64,000 nt of DNA from Hyperoodon ampullatus (lineage: Eukaryota > Chordata > Mammalia > Artiodactyla > Ziphiidae), in assembly GCA_949752795.1 (NCBI GenBank), contig OX457060.1, positions 108,140,949 to 108,204,948 of the forward strand, read 5' to 3'. A program made the translations under genes and the position numbers. This document shows, piece by piece, positions 47,285 through 58,570 of this stretch; position 1 is the first letter of the stretch; every line of letters begins with the position of its first letter. The notes beneath the pieces are model-generated. The model searched no databases. It saw only the letters and a list, made by a program, of their open reading frames with translations, and was not told the DNA's origin.

Positions 47285-49956
47285 AAAAAGCAAAGGATTT
47301 TAAGAAGCTAAGGTATTACAAAATTTGCTAGTCAACTCTATTAGATGACTCAGAATTTTTCTAGTACTTTAGAATTATGATTCAAAATAAAAATTTGCAT
47401 TATACAAAATTTCAGTGATGAGTATAAAAAGTATATGGGATTTGTTTGAACATGTACTAACTCTAGGAAGATATAGGGTTATATTTGTATGCATAAATCT
47501 ACATATTAGCTTGGTTCAATATTACTTGTTTCTTTCCCCCAAATTTAGAATATATCCTCTTTAAAAAAAGATAATTTTTTAGAGGCTCATTAGCTTACAG
47601 TTATTTTCTTCCAATTACCAATGCTGATGTATTAATTGATGTTACAGATTACAAAAAGATTTAAATAGTATGCTTAGTTTAATAGATTCGTGTTTAATAA
47701 ATGCATGTTAAAAACTATAACATCATTACTGTAAATTTACAGAATGAATCTATTATGTTATTATCTCAGTCTAAAGAGAACAATGTAATATAAATAAATG
47801 AATCCTTTTACTTTAGGAATTTTATTCTCCATTACTCTAATTGCAGAAGAACAAGGTTAATTTTTACATAGCCATTCAAAGCAAGACAGAATTTTATTCT
47901 ACACTGCTGTAAACATAGAAGCCTCAGTCTTCAATTTCAAGTTACAAAAATTATATAGGAAGTAATGTAAGATAAGGTTTATATTCCTCTCTCTTAAAAT
48001 GTTGTTACTTTTAATTACTCTGAGATGACAATATTAAAACAGAAGTCTTTAAGTTGCTGAACAGATATGACCCTTGAGCAGTAACTGCACAAGATTCTCA
48101 AAATAGTACCCATGGAAAGATATAAATAAATAACCATAATATTCTGAATAAATTTATTAAATTTAATAGTGATACATAGAAAAAACATTTTCTTTTTGTT
48201 TATTAAATTCAGGTTCACTGTAATTATTTTTACTGTAGCTTTCATGTATGAGGTACAGACACCACCTCAATTTTCCCTCAGTCATACTGAAGAAAAAAAA
48301 GAAAAGAAATAATAAAATCATCCACATCATTCTCAGAAGGGCTGCATCTAAAATACACCAAATGTATCATTATCTGAAATTGTGTGTTAAGAAAAATTGC
48401 ATTAAATGCTTTTTGATACTAATGCTTCTTTATAAGAGGTGTAACAAATTAGGAATAAGGAGATCCAAAAATAAATAAATTAAATAAAATACACCAAATG
48501 CTGACTACTAAGTATTTCAAAAGTCCACTCATGGCTACTACATAAGTGTGTCTGAAGATGTTTCAGTATCTGAAATATACAATTTAATATAAAATATTTA
48601 ATGTAAGTAAAACTGGTTTTCACCTTGTTTTTATTCCTTGTGGAATAAAAGTACTTGAATTGAAAAAACTAATTTAACTTACATGTGTACTTCTTTTCCT
48701 CATCTAACACTCAGTATAAATCTGAACAATGGAGAAATTAGTAAGTAAGTAAGTAAGTAAGTAAGCTACTGAGATTCAGACGTACTTCTCTCTGCCTACT
48801 GAGAATTTTCTACCATCAAATAACTTTAAAATACATGCATTCTAACTGGTATCACTATTGTACACATACAACTGCAGGATAATCAAACCTGTTGGAAACC
48901 TTTTTAATAGAACCTATTGGAAAGTATTTGCTGTTCTGCAGTCAGTTGCCAGGACACAGTTTGATATTACAAAATAGAGAATGGGAAACCATAGCTTTTC
49001 CTGAATAAGAGTTAAATTTTCCCAACTATTTAAAATAACAGTGGAAATAAATTTTAGATTTCATCTAGTTAGGCATTTATGCCTGAACTAGATAAACAAT
49101 CTTTTCTCCCAAGCTATTATAACACATTTTTAATATGGGAATCAAACATATTTATGTAAATAAGATTATGACAGGCTTACAATATGACTTTATGCATTTC
49201 CATTATTGGTGAAAAGTGTTTTCATTTCTTATTATTGTTCCCCCCATAATTGCCTATAAAAACACATACCTTTGCAATGTAAATTACATAAACTATAAAA
49301 ATTAAGATGGCATTCATTTCATAATTCTTACAGATGAAAGAATGTTTACAAGAATGTATTTTCTGAAGTACCAGTTTAAAATCTAGATCATTTAAATACT
49401 CTGCAATATAAAAAATTATAAGTCGTATGTTCAAGTAGCAAATGAGTTTTACTTTAAATGTGCCTAAGTTACCTGCTGTGACTCTGATGTCATCATTTTC
49501 TACTCTGCCATTCTGTTCTTAACTCAGCAGCAATAAATAAGAGCAAGTTTTGAAGGTCATTATTAACTTTAAGTGTGATCTGTACTGAATGTAAAATACT
49601 GTTCCTGTTGCTAGCAGAGCCTTTGAATTCTGAAACAGTACATTATGAGATTCTGTATTACCACATACTCATCTTTTTTCCATAAACAACACAGAATTTC
49701 CAATGAATTACCCATAGGCACAGAGTTAAACATGCCTCCTGGGGTAAAACCTTTTATTTCTTCTTCTTATAATGACTCTTAGAGAAGGGGAAAAAAATAA
49801 TCAAAGAGCTTTTTAATTTATAGGTTTTATTTAATGCAATAAATGGTTACTTTTCATGTTAGTAAAATATAATTATGTTGATAAGAGGGTAGTTTATAGG
49901 CAGTTCATTTTGATTTTGCTGATGTCAATTTGAATTCTAGGGTCTCGGTGAAAGTT
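47285..49956. other. Unique AT-rich sequence
   Basis: Only a tetranucleotide repeat (48741-48765) is recognised. Short frames at 48015-48245 (-), 48248-48478 (+) and 49222-49434 (-) are compositionally AT-driven. Confidence 0.4.
48741..48765. repeat. (GTAA)6 microsatellite
   Basis: Six uninterrupted gtaa units plus a partial unit. Confidence 0.95.
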
Positions 49957-49971
49957 AAAGATGCCAGTGCT

Positions 49972-50160
49972 GGGCTTCCCTGGTGGCGCAGTGGTTGAGA
50001 GTCCGCCTGCCGATGCAGGGCACACGGGTTCGTGCCCTGGTCCGGGAGGATCCCACATGCCGCGGAGCGGCTAGGCCGGTGAGCCATGGCCGCTGAGCCT
50101 GCAGTCCGGAGCTTGTGCTCCGCAACGGGAGAGGCCACAACAGTGAGAGGCCCGCGTACC

Positions 50161-50189
<29 letters not shown>
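49972..50189 (+). mobile_element. Young CHR-2 SINE with exact 15-bp target duplication
   Basis: The body starts gggcttccctggtggcgcag and ends 'gcccgcgtaccgc' followed by an uninterrupted A tail of about 30. The duplications aaagatgccagtgct at 49957-49971 and 50190-50204 are identical. It retains many CpGs, so it is the least decayed SINE in the window. Confidence 0.97.
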
Positions 50190-50194
<5 letters not shown>

Positions 50195-50204
50195 TGCCAG
50201 TGCT

Positions 50205-51007
50205 ACATGTAATTGCCCAAATAACTGTGGCCTACCACACATGCAGAGTGATGATGTGTTTGATTTATTCCTATGGACACGGTTATTTTTCCAGTTATCA
50301 ATCACCTGCTGGTTTTCTTTAAGGAGTAATTTGAAGCCTATGTCTGAATATGTGCAGTGAACCAGGAAGTAAAGGAAGTTAACAATGCTTTGGGTCTGGG
50401 CCGATTTTCAAACATGAATTTATATAGAGTAGCAAATCCAAAGGGTTATAGAGTCAGAATGTATTTTCTTCAAATTCATAGTAATTTATTCTCAAAATAT
50501 GAGAATTAAAACAATAGTTTTAATTTTTAAAAGATGTAAATATGTTACATGGGTACCTGATATGTCTGATTCCTGTTTATGCTCCTAAACCTTTGATAGT
50601 GCTCAACATATAACAGATTATCACTGAATATTTATTGGATGTTAAAGCATATTTTATTGTTAATTAGGAGGGCATAAGTACACACACTGATTATTAATCC
50701 CATTTTGCATTCTGCAGAATATAAATTATAATCTATTAAGTTATTCTGGATTGTTATAATGTTTTAAAAAGATGTTACCATTGTTTTTATTCTTTAAATG
50801 TTACTATATTGACAAGGATCTGTGAGTATTAAGTCCATACAATCACTGCTATGCTATATTGGCAAATCACATGAAGCACAATGAATGACTACTTCTGCAA
50901 AATATAAGTCAAAAATACAAAGTCTGTCATATGACTATATGACTATGGGAGATGCGTAACTAAGTTAGATTAAATTTGAGTTTTTAAAAATATTTTTTTT
51001 CTTTTTT
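50205..51007. other. Unique sequence with a possible L2 3' end
   Basis: About 50560-50650 reads 'tagtgctcaacatataacag attatcactgaatatttatt ggatg', similar to the L2/MIR 3' core ('cagtgcctggcacatagtaggtgctcaataaatatttgttga'). Nothing else is recognised. Confidence 0.4.
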
Positions 51008-51118
51008 TTTAACATCTTTATTGGAGTATAATTGCTTTACAATGGTATGTTAGTTTCTGCTTTATAACAAAGTGAATCAGCTGTACATGTACATATATCC
51101 CCATATCTTCTTTTTTTT
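51008..51118 (-). mobile_element. L1 3' end fragment, minus strand (first of two)
   Basis: It has 'aacatctttattggagtata', 'ttgctttacaatggtatgtt' and 'agctgtacatgtacatatat', then an abrupt T run. Confidence 0.9.
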
Positions 51119-51231
51119 TATTAGTCTCTGCTTTACAACAAAGTGAATCAGTCATACATATACATCTGTTCCCACATCACCTCCCTCCTGCGTCTCCCTT
51201 CCTCCCACCCTCCCCATCCCACCCCTCCAGG
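51119..51231 (-). mobile_element. L1 3' end fragment, minus strand (second of two)
   Basis: A second copy of the same L1 region: 'ctgctttacaacaaagtgaatcag' followed by 'tgttcccacatcacctccct cctgcg' and the C-rich reverse complement of the 3'UTR G tract. The sequence differs from the first copy, so it comes from another insertion. Confidence 0.85.
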
Positions 51232-52340
51232 CGGCCACATTGATAGAGGATCTATGAGGCCACTGAAGGATTAAGGATAAAGAATGTCAGAGTAATTTAT
51301 AGTAGTTTCATTTTTAAGATATGAAATTAAACTCATCCGCATGCTGATAAGGTCAGAGATGGTGAGGAGGTAGGGATGTGGTTTATAAAGATACTGTAGT
51401 GAGAAGTAGACTTCTAATTTGAATGCAGCAGTGAGGGTTAAAAGGAAAGGTAGTTACTGGTCACACACCAGACCCCCTACAATAGAAAAAATCTTGCCAG
51501 CATGAATGTAGCTGATGGTACTTCATAAATACAAATTAAATTCAAAAGATAGGAAAGGTAGTAGAGTTTGGTTTGGGAAAAGGGTAGGCTTCTAGGCAAG
51601 GGGTGTTGACACTTTCCCTTTATCAAATACTTTCTCTTAAGATTTATATAATTCTAAGAAATACATATCCTATCCATTAGTTATACATAAAGCCAAAGGC
51701 CTTCAGCTTAGGGAAAGGGATATTCCTATGTCAATACTGAGCATAAGCAGTACAAACCCAAGAAAGCTTCAGTGCTAAAGTCAGTGCCTCCTTAGGGGCA
51801 TTTTGAGATGCACAATAGCATGTAATAACCAATTCAAAGTACCTTGCTCAAACACCTCCAGGAAAGCAGAAGTTTGTAGTCTGGTATCTTTGTTAAAATA
51901 ACGTTGTAAGTGCAGAGAGAAAATCCATAACCTATATACACACTGGATTTGCTTCCAAGTTACTCTAGGCCATTGAGGAAGAAACTTGGATATTTTCAGA
52001 GCAGATATTTTAATGGAAAAGGGAGGAGAAAAACAGAATACTGAATCATTTAAAAAAAAAACAGTAGGACCTAACAATAAATAAATAGATAAATTTAGTA
52101 ATTCAAGTTCTTGGGCAATTACATACCTTAGAGTTTTTTGACATAGAAAATGCCATGAGATAATGGTAACTTCTATTAATGAGTTACAAAAATCAATTCA
52201 GGGAGATTTTTAAAAGTAAAAATTCCATTTGTGTAAAAGTAGAATAGTATTTATTTAAAACAGGATATATTATTCTTTCTTTAAAGTTATTTAACATCAA
52301 TATATATATATCAGAATATGACATTAGAAATGCTCATATA
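51232..52340. other. Unique sequence
   Basis: The open frame 51781-52077 (-), 98 codons, has no recognisable domain or splice context. Confidence 0.4.
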
Positions 52341-52342
52341 TA

Positions 52343-52814
52343 CAGATCTTTCTTGACTTACATGGGGTTGTATCCTGATAAACCTATTGTAAGCTGAAAA
52401 TGTTGTAAGTAGAAAATGCATTTAATACATCTAACCTCTTGAAAATCACAGCTTAGCCTAGCTTACCTTAAATGTGCTCAGAACACTGACATTAGCCTAC
52501 AGTTGGGCAAAATCATTTAACACAAAGTCTACTTTATAATTAAGTGTTGACGACCTCATGTAATTTATTGACTACTATATTGAAAGTGAAAAACAGAATG
52601 GTTATGTGTATTGGCTATCTACCCCTGTGATTACATGGCTAACTTGGATCTATGGCTCACTGCTGCTGCCCAACATCAAGAGAGAGTACTGTACCGCAGT
52701 ATCACTAGTCCAAGAAAAGATCAAAACTCAAAAGTATCATCTCCACTAAAAGTGTATTGCTGTCATAAAGTTGAAAAATCTTAGGTTGAAACATCGTAAG
52801 TTGGGCACCATCTG
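52343..52814 (+). mobile_element. Non-autonomous Tc1/mariner-type element with TIRs and TA duplication
   Basis: The left end cagatctttcttgacttaca and the reverse complement of the right end (cagatggtgcccaacttacg) are inverted repeats. Each is flanked by TA (52341-52342 and 52815-52816). The interior ('ttgggcaaaatcatttaaca', 'agtgaaaaacagaatggtt') is preserved well enough to recognise as a common old mammalian MITE-like element. It is 472 bp with no transposase. Confidence 0.85.
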
Positions 52815-53029
52815 TATACAAATTTTTTATATATACAGTACACATATCTGACTGTATGCCCATAAAATATATGGGTATATAGTTGAGCATATTAGTATTA
52901 CACATAGAATTAGAAATGCTTTGTAATATGTCTATGTCTGATGCACTTAAAATGTCATATAAAATTCAGTTAATTCTCAAAATATGCAACACAGTGATAT
53001 ACCATATGATCAACATGTGGTTCTTGATA

Positions 53030-53095
53030 TTTTATATACATATACACACATACACATGTGTATCTATATACATGTACATACATATACATATGCAA
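53030..53095. repeat. AT/AC-rich low-complexity tract
   Basis: An imperfect (TACA)/(TATA) stretch. Confidence 0.8.
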
Positions 53096-53164
53096 AATTA
53101 TATCAGACATAATTATTTCTACACTACTTTATAAATTATATAAAATTAAATTCAAAAACTACAA

Positions 53165-53345
53165 TATTTTAAAACTTACTATGTGACTAATGGGTAGAGA
53201 TTTTCTGTTTAGGGTGATGAAAAAGCTGTGGAAATAGTGATGATGGTTGTACAATATTATGAATGCAATTAATGCCACTGAATTGTACACTTAAAATGGT
53301 TAAAATGGCAAATTTTTGTTATATATATTGTACCAAATTTGAAAA
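53165..53345 (+). mobile_element. L1M 3' end fragment, plus strand
   Basis: The 3' end of an older mammalian L1: 'gggtgatgaaaaagctgtgg', 'tgatggttgtacaatattat' and 'actgaattgtacacttaaaa tggttaaaatggcaaa'. It ends in an A-rich tail near 53341. Confidence 0.75.
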
Positions 53346-53462
53346 AAACATAAACATGACTTAAAAAACATACTATGCTATATCATGTTCCAGCCAAATC
53401 AAGTTTAAGGCAATACAGAAAGGGAAATTTTATAAGTGCTTGTTAGTCAAGACTGAATAAGT

Positions 53463-54008
53463 CTGTGGAAGGAACTTAAATGTCCATTGACGGAGGAATG
53501 GATAAAGAAAACGTGGTACATATATACAATGGAATATTACTCAGCCATAAAAAAGAATAACGCCATTTGCAGCAACATGGATGGACCTAGACATTATCAC
53601 ACTAATTGAAGTAAGTCAGAAAGAGAAAGTCAAATATTATATGATATCACTTATATGTGGGATCTAAAACAAATCATATAAATGAACTTACTCACAAAAC
53701 AGAAACAGACGCACAGACATAGAAAACAAACTTATGGTTACCAAAAGGGAAAGGGTGGGGAGGGATAAATTAGGAGTTTGGGATTAACATATACACACTA
53801 CTATATATAAAACAAACAACAAGGAACTACTGTACAACACAGGGAATGCTACTCAATATTCTGTAACAACTTATACAGGAAAAGAATCTGAAAAATAATG
53901 GGTATATGTATACATATAACTGAATCGCTTTGCTGTACACCAGAAACTAACACAACATTGTAAATCAACTATACTCCAATATAAAATAAAAACTGAAGTA
54001 AAAAAAAA
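53463..54008 (+). mobile_element. 5'-truncated L1 (ORF2 C-terminus plus 3'UTR) with 13-bp target duplication
   Basis: It begins inside the ORF2 C-terminal region ('tggataaagaaaacgtggta', 'atggaatattactcagccat') and runs through the 3'UTR to 'ctatactccaatataaa' and an A tail. Flanks agactgaataagt (53450-53462) and agattgaatatgt (54009-54021) form a target duplication with two differences. Its 3'UTR differs from the two full-length copies, so it belongs to another, older subfamily. Confidence 0.93.
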
Positions 54009-54021
54009 AGATTGAATATGT

Positions 54022-55271
54022 GTTTAGATTCTAACAATAAGGTCAATAATTTAATAATTATAATTTCCTTAAATATTTATGGATCCATAAAATACTTTAA
54101 AAGGCTTGTTAGAACATACATAACAGAAGTTGTCTCAATATATCTTTAATATTATTTTCAAATAAAAATTCACTTTAAATATCAAATATAAAAGCTAAAT
54201 ATTTCCACTTTCATTACTGTTTTACTCAAAATATGTATCATTCCTATATTAAAAAGATATAGAATATAAGGATTGGAAATGTACTCTCTAGTTTATAGTG
54301 CCCCTTATATCATAATAATCTCATGAGTATTAACCTAAAATGGTACCATTTCTTTCATTATGAACCATCAATAAAAAGGCACTAAATTATCTTTTTGAAA
54401 AATATCAAACTAAACACTACACACAACATGTTTAAACTTATCTGTGTATGAACACCTCACAGCTGTAGGTGGCCTTACTCCAGTCACATGTCCAGCATGG
54501 CTATTTGCTTTTCAAACATAAAATTACTCATCACAATCAAGGGTAGAAAGTCACGGAGATTGCTAGGTAGGACAAGGCCTTGAAAATCAACTTAAGAGAA
54601 ACTAAGAAATGACTTTAATTGTTCCACTATTTTTGGAAGTCACCAACACATTCCCCAAACTATTATGGAATATGCAGACCCCCAGAAATATGACTGTAAC
54701 CAAAATAAATCCAAAGTGTTTCATTAAACATAGAACTTGGAACTTTTAACTAGTTGGCTTCCATTTCTCTGTGTCTGGGAGAGAGGCAGTGTTACAGTAC
54801 TTCTTGGTACTAGTGATACCACGGAGAATTCCTCACACCTACAGAAAAGCTACAAACTCAATAAATCATCATAGGATATATTAAATGCACAATAAGAATA
54901 AAATAAATATTTTGAATTTCAGTAAACATTTACAAAAATGAAGTATTTTTTCTCTAACATGTATTCAAGTAAGTCAAGTTGTCTTGTACACTTTCCCCTT
55001 TTACATTTGTAACACATGAAATTGCCCAGGAGTAAAGGAGAACAGCGTACATTGTCCCATTGATCTGTTTATTGTTTTGCATTTTCAATTGTTTATGACG
55101 TCTTTTGAAATGCAACTTTTTCCCCAACTCACAAAGAACACTAACAACATCAATAAAGTGTTCATCAGGGTATTTATATTTTAAGAGTAGGAAAGAAAAA
55201 ACCTGAAGTTCTTTTGAATGAATAGTTGAAAGAAGAAAGTTCTAATTTGACTGTTACCTTTTTTTTTTTTT
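54022..55271. other. Unique AT-rich sequence
   Basis: No gene or repeat family is recognised. Confidence 0.45.
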
Positions 55272-56361
55272 CAAACATTTTTATTGGAGAATAATTGCTT
55301 TACAATGTTGTGTTAGTTACTGCTGTATAACAAAGTGAATCAGCTACATGTATACATATATCCCCATATCACCTCCCTCTTGCATCTCCCTCCCACCCCT
55401 CTAGGTGGTCACAGAGCACCGAGCCAATCTCCCTACGCTATGCGGCTGCTTCCCACTAGCTATCATGTTTACATTTGGTAGTGTATGTATGTCAATGCCA
55501 CTCTCTCACTCTGTCCCAGCTTACCGGTCCCCCTCCCTCTCCCTGTGTCTTCAAGTACATTCTCTACATCTGCAACTTTATTCCTGTCCTGCCCCTAGTT
55601 TCTTGAGAACCATTTTTTTTGGGGGGGGGATTCCATACATTTGTGTTAGCATATGGTATTTGTTTTTCTCTTTCTGACTTACTTCACTCTGTATGACAGA
55701 CTCTAGGTCCATCCACCTCAATACAAATAACTGAACTTCATTTCTTTTTATGACTGAGTAATATTCCATTGTATATATGTGCCACATCTTCATCCATTCA
55801 TCTGTCAATGGACAGTTAGGTTGCTTCCATGTACTGGCTATTGTAAATAGAGCTGCAATGAACATTGTGGTACATGTCTCTTCTTGAATTATGGTTTTCT
55901 CAGGGCATATGTCCAGTAGTGGGACTGCTGGGTCATATGGTATTTCTATTTTTAGTTTTTTAAGGAACCTCCATACTGTTCTCCATAGTGGCTGTATCAA
56001 TTTACATTCCCACCAACAGTGCAAAAGGGTTCTCTTTTCTCCACACCCTCTCCAGCATTTATTGTTTGTAGATTTTTCGATGATGGCCACTGTGACTGGT
56101 GTGAGGTGATACTTCATTGTAGTTTTGATTAGTCCATTTGATTAGTCCATTTCTTCCAGGTTGTCCATTTTATTGGCACATAGTTGCTTGTAGTAATCTC
56201 TCATGATCCTTTGTATTTCTGCACTGTCAGTTGTTACTTCTCCTTTTCATTTCTAATTCTGTTGATTTGAGTCTTTTCCCTTTTTTCTTGATGAGTCTGG
56301 CTGATGGTTTATCAATTTTGTTTATCTTCTCAAAGAATCAGCTTTTAGTTTTTCTAGCACA
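55272..56361 (-). mobile_element. 5'-truncated L1, minus strand, with internal ORF2 deletion
   Basis: On the minus strand the 3' part (55272-56132) covers the 3'UTR and ORF2 C-terminus, including [18 protein letters not shown] in the 55578-56117 frame. 56141-56361 is a much earlier ORF2 stretch, which aligns to about 19670-19885 of L1 copy 1. About 2 kb of ORF2, including the catalytic RT core, is missing between them. The join carries a direct repeat of 13 bases: gattagtccattt at 56127-56139 and 56140-56152. Confidence 0.9.
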
Positions 56362-57041
56362 AGAATTTTTATATGCTTGATAGAAATTGACATTGTGCGA
56401 GGGGATATTAAATCCTTTTCCCCCTAAAATCTTGGTGGTAATTCTCTTCATTATTAGAGAGCAAAACCTTCTTACCACCTATCTCCCATGTTTATGAGTG
56501 GGAATCACAAAAGCTTTACCAACTTGGTAACAAACAAAAATGCCCTTTCTGACTTGTTAATGAAATCCTTCCAGCATTTTTATTCACCATCTTAACAGTC
56601 ATGCTGTTAGTAGATTATATCCAACTAAGAAAGTTGTTCACTTTAATAAGAGTCTTAAAAAAAAAAAAAAAAGTATATTCACTCTTATAGAATTCACAGA
56701 AGATGCTTAAGTAATACAAATTAAAGAAGAATTACTTATCTGTCAATATGGGAGCACTTTTCTAGATCACTGGTGATAAATTAACCATTTAAATATGTAC
56801 TTTGAGTTATTTTGATCACACACATAAATACTAAACACTGTGGATTGATTCCATGTCAACACAAAACATAATAATATGATATACCCATCACATACAATAT
56901 ATATATGCCATATATTTGTATAATAGCCATTTAAAAGATTTATATCATTAGATTTAAAATTTGCAATTAAATATATACTGAGAATTAAAAACATAGCTAC
57001 ATTTATTTCTATTTTGCTACCTCCTCTTGTATGATAATATA
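56362..57041. other. Unique AT-rich sequence
   Basis: No feature beyond a poly-A run at 56648-56662. Confidence 0.45.
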
Positions 57042-57049
57042 GGCCTTAG

Positions 57050-57275
57050 GTTTTTTTTTGTTTGTTTGTTTGTTTGTTTTTTTATGGTACGCGGGTCTCT
57101 CACTGCTGTGGCCTCTCCCGTTGTGGAGCACAGGCTCCGGACACGCAGGCTCAGCGGCCATGGCTCACAGGCCTAGCGGCTCCACGGCATGTGGGATCTT
57201 CCCGGACCGGGGTACGAACCCATGTCCCCTGCATCGGCAGGCGGACTCTCAACCACTGTGCCACCAGGGAAGCCC
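57050..57275 (-). mobile_element. CHR-2 SINE, minus strand
   Basis: The reverse-complement body is preceded by a (GTTT)n/T-rich tail (57050-57082) and ends 'ccaccagggaagccc'. Target duplications are aggccttag (57041-57049) and aggtcttag (57276-57284), one difference. Confidence 0.94.
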
Positions 57276-57284
57276 AGGTCTTAG

Positions 57285-58364
57285 ATCTTAAGATGAAAGA
57301 TGAATCAAATTCAGACTCCAATTGTGCTGAGTGAGAAAACATACAAAGCTTGTGCTTTATGAGACAAAAATGTACTCTTACCAAAACTAAGGGAGGCATT
57401 ATTGATGTAAATATTTTGAGAAAAAAATAATAAAATGAGATATGAGAGAATTTTGTTTTTCAATATTGTATTCATCTGTCCTAAAAACTTGCTATTCTAT
57501 ATCTTGCTCATCATATATCTAAGAATATGCAACAAAATAGCCTATAGAAAATTGCCTATGTTATTATCTTTTCCTCAAAAGACAAAATGCCTTGGTCATG
57601 AGATTCTGCACAGGAAGTAGTATACATTATATGGATAGGAGTTTACAGCTCAGTCTACTCAAAGACTGTTATATCCAGAAATAGAAAGAACAAACCCTCT
57701 ATAATACTTACTTATTGGATGAGTGGGTAAAAATAATTTGATTAAATTTTCTTTTTGATAGAATGAAAGTTGGAAATACTCAGTGGTATGGACAATGACC
57801 CAAATGACAATATCTGCTTATATTAATCTTTGCAGTTTGGTCACCTGTACTACCAAAGTGGTAAAATTACTTTTAGCTTAAAGCCATGAACTCACATTAG
57901 GAATATCTTTGAATGCTCTACTCCCTATGTAGGGTTTTAAAATTAGCATAAAATATATAAATGTTCTCTAAAATTATGTCCCCTATAAACCAAAAAGTTA
58001 CATAATAAACCAAAAAATAGCAAGACTCCAAATCAAATAACTAGACAACTTAATCTCTGTTTACATTCTAAATTTAGCTGGACTTCAATCAGAAGTTTGG
58101 GAATTTGAAGTAAAATAAAATAAATCACTTTTTCTCAAAGTTTAGGAGTCAAGGTTGACAGTAAAAGTACACTTTAGAAAGTTACTGCCTAATACAGTGT
58201 CATTTAACTAGGTAATTAGGACAGATCTACTGTAGAGAGAGCTGACAAGTCTGTGCCTTACAGTGAATAAGTTAGAAACTCAGCATTTTGGATAAATGAC
58301 ATCAGAAATCAATTCAAGGCAAAAGCAGTGATGGGGATACACTGAGGTATCATGAAACTACAGA
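57285..58364. other. Unique AT-rich sequence
   Basis: No feature is recognised. Confidence 0.45.
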
Positions 58365-58570
58365 GGCTTGTAGAGCTGACAAATCTAGATCTGAATCCCT
58401 GGTCTAGTACTATCTTGCTATGTGATCTTAGGGAAGTTATTTTTTTGAGTCTATTATTTCATCTGTAAAATCAGAAAGAGTGAATATCACCTTTGAAAGA
58501 GTGTTGTCAAGAATTATGTAATACAATTATATGGAGCAGTTAATACAGGGTGGCATATCATAGCAGCTTA
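58365..58570 (-). mobile_element. MIR SINE, minus strand
   Basis: 'aatctagatctgaatccctg gtctagtactatcttgct', 'atgtgatcttagggaagtta' and 'ttatttcatctgtaaaatca' follow the MIR reverse-complement order through to 'gttgtcaagaattatgtaat'. Confidence 0.8.

Noticed and set aside
48741..48765. Regularly spaced short repeats suggestive of a CRISPR-like array
   Set aside because: It is a simple GTAA microsatellite without spacers, and the genome is mammalian.
51781..52077. 98-codon minus-strand frame
   Set aside because: No domain recognised and no splice, start or poly(A) context; probably chance.
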